This document shows positions 50,301 through 62,300 of a stretch of DNA of 64,000 bases, in pieces; positions within the stretch are counted from its first letter, which is position 1, and each line of letters opens with the position of its first letter. The stretch is from contig NW_024037063.1 of assembly GCF_015706575.1 (NCBI RefSeq), positions 14,942,927 through 15,006,926 on the forward strand, in the 5' to 3' direction. The DNA comes from Patiria miniata. Lineage: Eukaryota > Echinodermata > Asteroidea > Valvatida > Asterinidae. The notes beneath the pieces were generated by a model. The model saw only the letters and a program-made list of their open reading frames with translations. It had not been told where the DNA came from and made no database searches. The translations under genes were made by a program, and so were the position numbers.

Positions 50301-53300
50301 TTCAAAGTTCAGAACTGCTAGGTTAACAGAATAATACACCTTGTGACTTGTATTGAAACTTGGTTGGCTAAAACGTGACATTTGTGCCGACCGTAAAGTA
50401 GATGCGTCAGGGTTGGGTGTCGTGGTATGGCTTACCATATTTCCTTGCTGGTGTGTTGGGCAGGGATCCACCATTAGGCTGGGCTCTCACTAACCTCAAG
50501 GTTGCACCATCTGGCACCTACGTGGAAAGAAAAAGGATAACTAAATTATAATTACATAATTCTTGTTTTTTTTTTGGTTTGCACAATCTGTTTTTTTTAA
50601 TTTACTGACTTCCACTTATTTCTTTAGACAAGTTCAATTAAATATACCTTAGGATCTTGTTAATACACATTCTGTTAACGACAACAATCTGGTTATAGTT
50701 GCTGTGGAAGATGGCACCGTCAACATGCTTTGTCAAACCAGGCTTGGGAACTTTGGCACTGGAACCCAAGAAATTCCCAGAATACCTCACGTATGCTATA
50801 TTCAAGTTGAGGCACACGCATGAGGTATGCTTTGGATTTTTTCGGTCTGAGTGCAAAAGTTTCCAAAACTGAATCTGATTCATCCTGTTGATAGTCCCCT
50901 CTGATAGGCTTGCTCATGCTTGTCAGTATAGAGGCGTGTGTCGGAACCAGGTACCCGAACGCTGGTGTCAGGAAACGGTTCCAGATTATGGAATTGGGTA
51001 CCCGTAACCAACTTTGCATATTAGTTTGCATATTACTTAAAAAAGGTTTCAAATGCCATTCAAGGAGCATTTTCAACATGAAAACCAGGCTAAATGGAGA
51101 AACAAAACAGATTCGTGTATATGATGCTTGCGAAAATGCAACTTAATGCTACATGTAGGCCTATTGAGCTCACTGTACACACTTCAGGCATGCAACTTGG
51201 AAGTAACAAAAAAAATGGCGAAACTCTAATCTTTACAAGACTTTGTAAAGTGTTTTTCAAGTGAAAAAAACGAGGAAATCAGCTGATCCCAAGAAAAGTT
51301 GCATGCCTGACACTTGTATCTTGCTGTATCGAGGCACTAGTGTGGTAGTATTATTGTGCGGACTTTTAAGTACAATCTGTAAAGCAACTTCCAAGACTTA
51401 CATTTTGGGGTTGGTTTTTTTTTTTTTTTTTTTTTTTGATCGGGTACCCAATTTCCGTACTTCCCATAAATGCAAAGCCCTGCTTGTCAGGGCCCAACTG
51501 GGAACCAAACCCAATTCAAGTCTCGGACTAAAACTATCAGGGGTGGAAACTGGCCACGTAACTGCTGGGGAGGTATATATGCAGGGCTCCCGTACTGACC
51601 TGGTAATGTGCTAGGGTATTGATGCGTTTCCACTCTCCATCAAATCTGCCTCGCCAATCATCATCTAGGAGGATCATGCTGCTAGGGCCGTCCGGCCTGT
51701 CACTCCATTCTGCAACAATCATTGAATAATGTCAATTACTAGGACAATAATAAAATCACTGGAAGGAGAAAAATAATGAACACTCTAAAGCATAGTTACA
51801 AAACCATTCAAATAAAGTTTGACAATGAAAATTTTTGTTCGTCTCACGGAACTTTTTTATTTTATATTTATTGCAACTTGACTTGTGAATGAATCTATTA
51901 AACTCTGGGTAAGGCCAAAAAAATACTCGGTCTCTGGTCAGACCAAACTTCCGGAATTGATGCGGCGACGCGGCTTTTTTTTTTTTTTTTTTTTTTCAAG
52001 CTTGGATTGTACAGACAAGGTGGGGTACTATTTTTGCATTTGTTGGTGTCCTCATGTACATTGGTGTCCTTCATAATTTGCCTTGGTGCCCTCGATCATT
52101 TGCCTTGGTGCAATTTCCCATTCCTTGGTGCTCCTTGGTACAAAAATTTGAGGAGGTGCGGCAATAGAGGCTTCTGTTGGAGATACCGCGTTTTTGGAAA
52201 AAAAAAGGATTGACGCTCATGATTAAAATCGACGCGCGCGCTGACCAGAGACTGACTATTTTTTTTTTTGGCCTAATGGTTGTAATGCAAATTTAGTTTC
52301 ACTATTGCAACAATTGTAAAAATAGTTCAGATGTGGTAAAAACAAAGTTTCTCACCTAAATCTAGCTCTTCTCTTGTGGGTCGTTTACTGAACGGACAGG
52401 ATTTGTAAATGGCATCCAGAATCTTGTCCTTCGTTTGCGAGATGGTGTCGCAGTCCAGCACCTTCAACTGGATGGGTTCTGAGGTGATGTCCAAACTGTT
52501 GGTGTAGATGTTCTAGAATACAAGCAGCACAGGGATAAATTTCTCAACATGGAACTGTGAATTTATTTCAACTGATCTACAAATATCATCAGCGTAGCAT
52601 TTCTTTTCTAGTAATTTATTTTTCACTTGCTTGCTTGACTCCGTGAAATTTGAAACTGAAATTCCCTTAAGTTTCTAAAAACCATGTCATTTAAAACTGA
52701 TTACTTTTGTTATTACGAAGGATGCTTACCAGTGTTTTAAAGTCAATCTGCTGTCGGATGACTTTCATCTCACTCAGTCCGTACCGGGCTTCGCCGGTAA
52801 TGGCATCCACTGGACCCTTGTCAATCTGTAGGAATAAAAAAAAAACAGAAGAAATCCAAATTATTAGATTCAGATAAAGAAAATGTTAGGAAAGATACAA
52901 TTCAAAATTTGGCTTCAAAAGCAAATCCAAAAGTAAACAATTAGCCGGATACAGGCAATGAACAATCTGGACTAATGTCCTTCAACAAAAGTTAGATATT
53001 GAACAATAAATTTATAAATTTGCAGGGCCAGAAGTTTAATTCCTCACAGAAGATTCCCACAATGTGACCTCTTTTAATTATTTCAATAAACTACAGAAAG
53101 GTTACTTCTTAGCAAGATTAGGATCGATGTCAAAATGCAAAGGTATATGAATGTCAAATTCACTTCTAAATGGTTCCCTTGTAGGATGTTGCCAATGTAA
53201 AAACAATTTTACTATGTGTTATTTTCTGCTCTAAGCAGCTTTGCAATTGTGGGGCAATTGGGTGGCATATACTCCTATGGTTAGGGTTCATGACACATGA

Positions 53301-56300
53301 AACAGAGGGTCAGATTTTGAATCCTGCAACTGGCCATATATTGTGTCCTTGGGCAAGGCACTTCACTCCCACTTGCCTCTCTCCACCCAGGAGTATAAAT
53401 GGGTACCGGCATTAACATGCAATGGACTAGCATCCCATCCAGGGTGAAGAGAAATATTCTCAGTCGTTTCATGCCACTGAAACCGGAGATAAACGCCGGC
53501 CTGATGGGCTATATTGACTGGTGACGGACTTTACTATTACTTTTATATACTATTACGTTTATATACTACTACTGGTTAGTTCTCTGATGATGTTTACTTG
53601 CATTTATTGCCACTAAGCCATATTTCTCCTTAGCAGGATCCAATTTCATGTAGCTGTTTAAATACGGCTTAGCACACTGTTTATGCTAAGCATATATGGC
53701 TGAGAACCAGTCACGAGCAATACGCAACCCATGCCATTTTGGCTGGTAACCATTTTTTATTAGCAGATATTTTTTAGGCTGAGCAGTTCCGTGAATCTAG
53801 GCCCAGTTGTCTAACTGGGTGACGTTACCTGTTGCTTGATGGCGTAGAACAAGTGGAAGAGGGGTTTCCCCATGTTGTCCTTCAAGGAATCATACATCAG
53901 GATGGACAGCCAATGAGACACTAGCTTCTCGACGACGGCCTCGCTCCTGAAATCACAAAAATTATTCAAATTATATATTCAGGTCGTTACTTGAAAATGG
54001 TGGATTGGAATAATGAGGATTTGTACAGAAGGCTTTGCTCTTAGACTGACCAAAAAAACAACGAAGACAAAACAACAAATCAAATAAAAAAATCCATTCC
54101 AATGCGACTGATGAACTGTTCAACTTGTTGTTAAGAATCCTGGCAGGTGTTTTGACTTTCATGTAACTAGAAACTAGAGTTTTAGTCAAGTCTATTACTA
54201 GTAAAATGTGAGGCTTTCTGGTAAAATGAGACATAACTGGGCAGAGAATTAGGATTTTGCAGGTATAAGGACAGAGAAGAAAATTATCCTCACAATACTG
54301 TTTGTTGCACTTCAGTCGGACATTCCGTTGACAAGTTATGGCTGTTAAAAGTTCACATTTATTGACATGTCCAAAAAGTAAAACACTGGAAAAAGGGCTT
54401 TTAAAGTTTTGAGTTTTGTTGTCGTGAAAATGAAAGATGCCAGGTGTTTTTCCTTAAAACAACTTTATTCCACACTTTTTATACTATTTCTGTAAAATAT
54501 GTTCAGTAGACAAATCAAAGATTACAAATATCAAAAATCTAAAAATGGAAAAAAAAGTCAGCCCCATTGATTTTTTTCAAAACCTTTTTCTCCACTATGA
54601 GTTTTAGTAGCTGCTAGGCATTTCTTTACTTTTAAATGTACTATCGTAAGTCAGATCACAAGTACAATCAAGAGTGAGGTCACAAGACATAGGCCTATGA
54701 CCAACAACAAAGAACTACAAAACTGCTCCCCATACCTTCTTAGCAGCAGCTGAGGTCGTCCCTCCTTGACGTATAACTTGATGTGTTCCTGGAGAAGGAA
54801 TTTCATGGTCTGCGTCAGGAAATCCATCTTGTTGTGCAGAGCGATGGCCAGCAAGGAGGCGATGTTGCTCAAGTCACGAAGAGCCAGGGTCTTCTGAGCC
54901 TCCAGGGTCCGGACGAAGATTGCTAGGAAGGTGTGGTTGCTGATCAGGTTGCCAAACTGGACCAGGCCCTTCTCTAGGATGTTGCGCTTGACGCCTGAGA
55001 TCTAAACAGGCCGAGATGTGGGAATGTAGTTGTGATAATCCTAGACATTTCGAGTTGGATTCTAGGGTTTTGACATCAAAGGAAAGCTGAGATTATGCTT
55101 GATGCTCGAGTCTGAGCAAACTGAAACACGGGAATGTATTTGTGAGAGTCCTAGACATAGTGGGAATGTTTTTGATGCACGGGAATGCATCTTTAAACGA
55201 AACTGTTTTTTTTTCAATTGTTCTTGACTTACGTTTTCACGTACGACTGGGATCTCTCTGAAGACAGTATGGCAGGGATTATCCGGGAAGAGAAACCTTG
55301 CCGCATAGTCGCGGTAGTCTCTGAAGGGTATCCCGGAGCCTTCCACGTCGCTGCTCACTGTCAGGACTGTGATTTGCAGCTCGGCAAAGGCTGCAATGGA
55401 GAAACGGAGAGAAGTCATGACTTGGCTCTAGGGAAAGGGTGATATCAAGTACGGGGGTAGGGGATGTGCCCATCTGACATAGTATTCGAGTGAAACTGGA
55501 AGAGATGTGTGCCGTCATCAGAGCTTGCAGCTCTAGGCTTGAGGCTGACTACATAAATTCCTTGGAATCCTGTTGAGGTGAAGTCGATTATCACGGAGCA
55601 TAAGCAATTTGCTGACTGTTACACTTCACACAATGAGCTGTGAGTTATTCAGCTTTAGAGTAACAAGTGTGAATTTAGGAGTAGAGGACACCAGCTGTGT
55701 GCGGCAAGCAGAGATTGCTGAATACATTATACAGAAGCTGTTCAAAAGTGCAGCCACGTCTTACTCAAACTGATTCAAAGCTTTGGTTTTGCCTTTCAAT
55801 GGTGTAGTTTACACCCTTTGAGTACAAAATTAATTTTCTTAATTTCGCAGAGTTAAAAAAATGTGCTGAGATGCTCAAGACAATATTTTCAGCCCTTAGG
55901 CACAGGTTTACTGGCGTGCCTTGCCAAACTAGTTTAAAAGCATTGCCAGAGCTGTGTGAGTGTTTGTGAAAAAGAGAAAAAATAGATGCACCTTTAGATT
56001 AAACCCTACAGACTAATTCAGTGACCTGAATTTGAAGCCATTAATATTAATGAGGAACCACGCTCCGCACAATTGGTATGCGCAGTTGGTATGCGCAGTT
56101 GGTGTGCGCACAGTTGGTATGCACACAGTTGGTATGCGCACAGTTGGTATACGCACAGTTGGTATGCCCACAGTTGGTATGCGCACAGTTGGTATGCCCA
56201 CAGTTGGTTTACGCACAGTTGGTATGCGCACAGTTTGTATGCGCACAGTTGGTATGCGCAGAGTTGGTATGCGCAGAGTTGGTATGTGCACAGTTGGTAT

Positions 56301-59300
56301 GCGCACAGTGGTATGCGCACAGTGGTATGCGCACAGTTGGTATGTGCACAGTTGGTATGCGCACACTTTGTGCTTCTTGACCCATAGGGTTACCACAATG
56401 AGTGCTTGATTTGAGTTTAGGAATGTGTGTCACATGTGTATTTGCGCATAAACAATTCATCTCGGACACAGCTTCTATTTTTGTTCGCTGCGTTGCCCAA
56501 AGTGATCTGCATTAGTCTGTCGCCCTCTACTGACCGTCTTTGCACTCCTGCGCCACCCTCATCTCCATCTCGTCCCGCTGCGTCTCCATCTTCTTGAAGC
56601 GGCGCTCGTTGGCGCTGATGCGGCGCCAGATGCAGATGATGAAGAGCAAGATGAAGAGGATGAGCGCGGCCCCGCAGGCGGCACCGATGATGATGTGCAA
56701 GGGTAGCCCCTCAGAGAGGTACTCCAGACGACCCACCTTGACCACCAAGTTGCCGTGATGTACCTAGGGGGTGGGGAAGGGAGTACATCAGCCCTTAGGA
56801 TTCAGTCATAAATGTTCAGGACAGATTACCAATTTGTAATAGTTGAGAGCCTGTCCTTTGGGATTTACTGTTTAAACACTGTTGAGAAGTGGCCAGAAAC
56901 TAACACTGATAGTATAAACTGACCCCTAAATTAAAACAAATTAGTTTTAAGTCTTGTTTTTTTAACGAAATAACATGATTTATTTTCCAAAGTTGGAAAG
57001 TCAAGAAGTTAGGGGTTCGATTAATGTATAATAGAGCAATTAACATGGGTTTTAGAATTTTTTATATTAAAACTGTCTTTCAATGGAGAAACAAAACTGG
57101 CCCTGAAAACTGTCTAAACTTGCTGTCCAAAATCATCTGTTCACAGTTTGATTATATAATACTGTCACACTTATCTCATACATCATATCATATAAAGCTT
57201 GGATTGGGCCAGTATCGGCAACCAGACCCTAACCAGTGAAATATCCTTACACACACATGTGGAATATAGTGGTTCTTGTGTATGTGTCGAAATATTTCAC
57301 TGACTCGACCCGCCTCATGGGTCAAAAGATTGAAAAGACCATGGATGTAATCAGACTTTTTATCTATTGTTTATGACAGATCTGTACACCCAAATGTCTT
57401 TGACAGATTAAACAAAACAAAACAATCCTTATAGATCACTTACTACAACGTCATAGGTCCGGCCAACTTCGTTATCAGGGGCTTCACATGATATGCCATC
57501 GGCATTATCAGGTTGCATCATTAGACTACAGGACTGATTGCCTACTGTGACTGCCACATCGCCTGTCATGAACGTTGCTTTGATGTAACGACCCTGACGA
57601 ATGTGGAAAAAATTGCATTTTAAAGACTGTTAGAACAGGATATGATACAAATTTGACATTACTGTTTGTGTGCTACATCTTTATGCTCACTCAAAGATTA
57701 AAAAATCACAGCAAAAAACATCAAATGATGGAAAAGACCCAATTTTTATGGAGTTTCTAAGCAGCAGTAATGCTTAGCAAATGTACTTGCTCAGCAAAAA
57801 AACGGCAGAGAATCAGTCACAGTTAATAGAATTCTTATAACATTTTGGCCGGTAATCGGTTTTTGGTAAGCGAATAATTCATCTGCTCAGAATTTTTTTT
57901 CAGCTCATTAGATCTTTAAAATCAGCTTCTAGTGAGTATTATTGTTATTTTTAATTAGATGAAAATCAACATCATCTCACCTTGATTTCTAGTATCTTGC
58001 GCTCATTATACACCACTGTCTCAGTCTTGTCAAACATGAAGTATTCTGGGTCGACAAACACTTGGAAATTGTTGGAGGATGGAATGGTGACTGCATCCAT
58101 GACAAAGTCGATGTTGTTACTCGGCAGCATGAAGGACGGTGGTGAGGTGCTGTCGTCGAAGGTGAAGGCATTGGCAAGTTCTGGGATTTTGAGATCGGGC
58201 GACTTGCAGGTCATTGAAGTCGCACTATTCACGGTACACTTCTGCAACACAGATAAAAAAAAACAACTTAAAAATGGCAAATCTAGATTTTTTTATTGCC
58301 ATCATGTTAAAGGGAATATACATCATTTGCTTTTGCTGTAATTTTCAGAAATGGATGGAATTGGGGGGTTGGAAATATATAGCAAATATAGTTACACCGA
58401 CTTTTTTGAGGTTTTGGTTCGAAAATGCTATAAAAATCAAGAAAAACAATCATTTTCCTGTAGTCTGGTTCCCTGACTCCATATAAGAAGAAACAGAGCA
58501 GTTTACATACATTGGGGAATTGTAAGGTCAGGGAACCAGTCTAGCTGGCTTGTACCCGTTCATAGGTGTGTAATCGATTGCAAACATGTGCGATGGTCAA
58601 TTGGGGCCAGTATTTGAAAAAAAGCCAGTTTTTTCCAATGCTGGTAGGCCGATCAACGTTGGAAATTGATACAAAAATACCACTTTTCCTGAAAATGACA
58701 GTATACCAGGTGCCATGATTTTACAGGATGCTTAACACTGTCATTCACTAACAGTCCAGCAAGGTATTTCAAAATGGTTGGGTAGTTTTATTTTTTGATG
58801 TTTGAAAATGTTGTATTTTCCCTTTAACACAACATCTTATTCTACAAACTTTTTAGCCTACCGACACAATTGAAAATAATTTTTGTGCACTGTTGTCTAG
58901 TCTTGTTATTAAAAGGAGGCTGAATGTTTGTTGAAATGTTTGTGAGTTAGTTTGGTTGACTGAGATCATATCTTGATAGCCAGGTGAGTCAGGTTGGCGT
59001 AGCGGTACTTTCCTCGCCTTCCACCGCTGTGACCCGGGTTCAAATCCCGCCTGGGCCAATATGTGGATTGGGTTTTCAGTCCCTGCCTGATTCCGTGGGT
59101 TTTCCTCAGAAAATCCTTCTGGGTTTTTCCTCCTACATCTGAAACTGTAATTTCTTCACACTATCTTCTCTTTGCTGGGCCCCATGGGAGACAGTAAATG
59201 GGTTACCCAGTCAAAATAACAAATAAATAAATAAACTAAAATAAAATAAAACGAAATAAATAAATCTTGATGCATTCATCTATGACATTAGAGGATAGAG

Positions 59301-62300
59301 GTGACACTGTGATTGATCCAAGCTTAACTTGGATACTTTGTGCAGCTTTGTTATCATTTTATCATGAGAGTGCGCATACATGTATCGATTGTGACAGTAT
59401 TTACCGTGGTGATGGTGGTAAGAAGCTGCTGGTCTGCCTGTCTCTTGGCCCGCATGTCTTGCCGGGTTCTCTCGATACGAAACATCATCTTGGGCTCCTG
59501 CACCACATTCAGGTTGCTTCCTGTTATCGGCAAGTCCAACCCACCACTGCACATAAGAACATGCAAAAAATGCCACATTTTCAGTTATTGAAAGAAGCTT
59601 TCTAAGACAAGTCTCTTGAACATGTTAGTAACCATAGTGGTCAGAAGTTGCCACAACTGAAATGCCAATAACGGTCACAGATGTACGACATTCGAGGCGT
59701 TTCTTAACCCATCAGCACCTGTGCTACATTGTTTCACGTTACTGATGAATCATTCAAATCATAGAGTACACAGGCAGTTTACGGCACTTTTTTGGGTTGG
59801 TACAATGACTGGGCGAATTTACTAATAAAACATAGAACTTGGGAACGTTCTCAAAATCCAAGCATACATTGTATATTTCAGGTGTAGGCTTTCAAATGGC
59901 ACCAGACGCTAACTTGTTGAAAGACTATGTCATAGCATCACTGTGATGACCAGGATTTCCAAAATACTCTTTCCCACAGATCATCCAAACTGCACAACAG
60001 TGCCAACGTACCTGAGGATTGTCTGGTCGCGTTCCTGCATCGTGATCACCGGATTCCCTTTGTAAGAGAAGTTGCTGGAACTCATAGCCGTCCCAACGAG
60101 GTCAAAGGTCATTATGATTGGCCCCTGGATGAGGTCCGTGCTTGCGGATGTGACGCAGCTGATGACATCAGACGACAAACTGTTGCACAAAGACACATAC
60201 ACACCGTCAGGCAAGTGTACAAACTCAAATCATCAACATTACCGTAAAACAAATTCTGGGCGCAAGATGGGGGCGTTTGTCTATGAGTAAATGGTCTATT
60301 CTGGTTGAAAACATGATGAAAAATACACTGAATTCCAATCAGGGCCCAATTTTACAAAGCTACTAAACATGACATACACCAATTCCGTTGTGAAATTACG
60401 ATGACGGTTATGCCATTTTGTATAGCTGTAAACATGTCATTGAAGGGTGGTACATTTTGTGAAATACCAATGCGATCACAGAAAGTGGGCAACTTGGATT
60501 AGTCTATACTGCTTAGGAATTTAATTTTTCCCCCACTTTTTTTATTTTAAATTTGTGATTATATGTCTTGGATATTCTGTTAATGCTTCAAACCGTAATT
60601 TTGTTAATGAAGGTGTTTTTTTTTTAAACGATTTTTAAGGTGCACCAGTTCAAGAAATACATGACCCCCCAACTTTTACAGGCAATTTTTCTAGTCTTGT
60701 GATATAATGAAATTTGAAAGGGCATAGTTTTGCCACGGAAATTAGATTTTTAATATATTTCAACGATATCTAACAACTTTTGTTTGAGTAACTGCCCAGA
60801 AAGAGTTTTTGTTTTCACAGATGTGATCCACAGGGTGGATTAAAAAAAAAAAAACGAGATATTATTGCTAATTGGAACAGAAGTAGGGCACATGTGAATC
60901 AAAGGGAGATATCCTCTGTTAGGTTTCCTTTGGTTTGGTTCCTTTCGCGTGCCCTAAAAAAGCGGACCCCACACCATGGCTTCGCAGGTTGTTGAATCAC
61001 AGCAAAACTTCCCCACAGGTTTGAAAAAATCCTGGGGAGAACCCTGCAGGACGGTACGAATTAAATTGAAAAGAAATATATCGATTAAATATCTTGAATG
61101 CTTGATAACCGGTAATGTTTTTATACAAATATTTTGCGAGAGAACACGCATGAGCATGCAGAACTGAAATAAAAAAATATTACAAAATAAAATTATTTCC
61201 CGACCTACCTACCTGGATTTTTTTCAGACAGTTACCATAAACACACAATTTTTGTTGTTTGGCCTTAGCAATATCTCGGTTTAGTTTTTTACGATCCACC
61301 TTGTATAGGAAAAATAATAACATTATTTGACTTACTTTGTGGGATCACTGATGTTACATGGCATACCAGCCACAGTGATACTCCTAGTGCCTCCTGCATT
61401 CAGATGTTCACCTGTCAGTGTGACCTTTGACCCACCGGCCATTGGTCCTAGAAGTGGATGGACACCGGTGATGCTGGGGACCTATTAGAAAAAAAAAATT
61501 AAATTATACTAAATATTTTTTCAGAGGATACCAAGATCTGTTCAGAAGAATAGGAGGAATAAATAAATTCTTTTCATCTACGAATTACAAATAATGACAT
61601 TCGTTACGGAAGACAAAAAGTCCGCTTTTGCGTGGAATTGCCCGTGTACATGTATGCGAGCAATTAATTTGTAGCTTGTGCACATGTGTAGAACCCCCAT
61701 AGTGCAATGTGTACTACAAAGACACTTGTAAAATTTGGCACAGTGAAAACCATCAGAGAACCAGTCACAGTTAATAGAATTCTTATAACATTTTGGCCGG
61801 TAATCGGTTTCTGGTAAGCAAATAATTTGGTTAAAAATTTATTAAAGCTCATCTAATTAGTCCTCCTGTTTTTAAAAGGTCACAAGGGATCGAAATTTTG
61901 TTCCTCATCTCCTAGCCTACTGTTAACAAACCAATGGGGGTCTTGACCAATATTGACCCCAGTAATAATAACATGGCTCGGAATGCATGTTTTCATAGGG
62001 CTACCAAAGAACCCAGTGATTGCAGAATTCTGTGCTAGCATTGTTAGCACAGAATGCTGAATAGGTAAGTACAAGTAAGAATGCCGTACTTAGCAGAACC
62101 ATGACATTGCCCTCCAATGAACCTGAAGATACACTATCTGTGCTACTTTCTTTTAGTTTTGGCCCAGAAAATAGATGATGTTCTTAAATTTTGTTTGAGC
62201 GCTAAAACAACCCATATTTGTTTTAAAGGGGTTGCAGATGCCAAAAAACAGGAACAAGTTTCTTTTTCATTACAATTTTGTTATAAAATAAAACGCTTGT

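Noticed and set aside
56013-56409. Repeated Cys/Ala/Tyr or Arg/Thr/Val frames of about 100-127 codons
   Set aside because: They arise from a 15-bp minisatellite within a plexin intron.
58984-59056. A functional tRNA gene
   Set aside because: The A and B boxes belong to a SINE with a non-tRNA body and target duplications.
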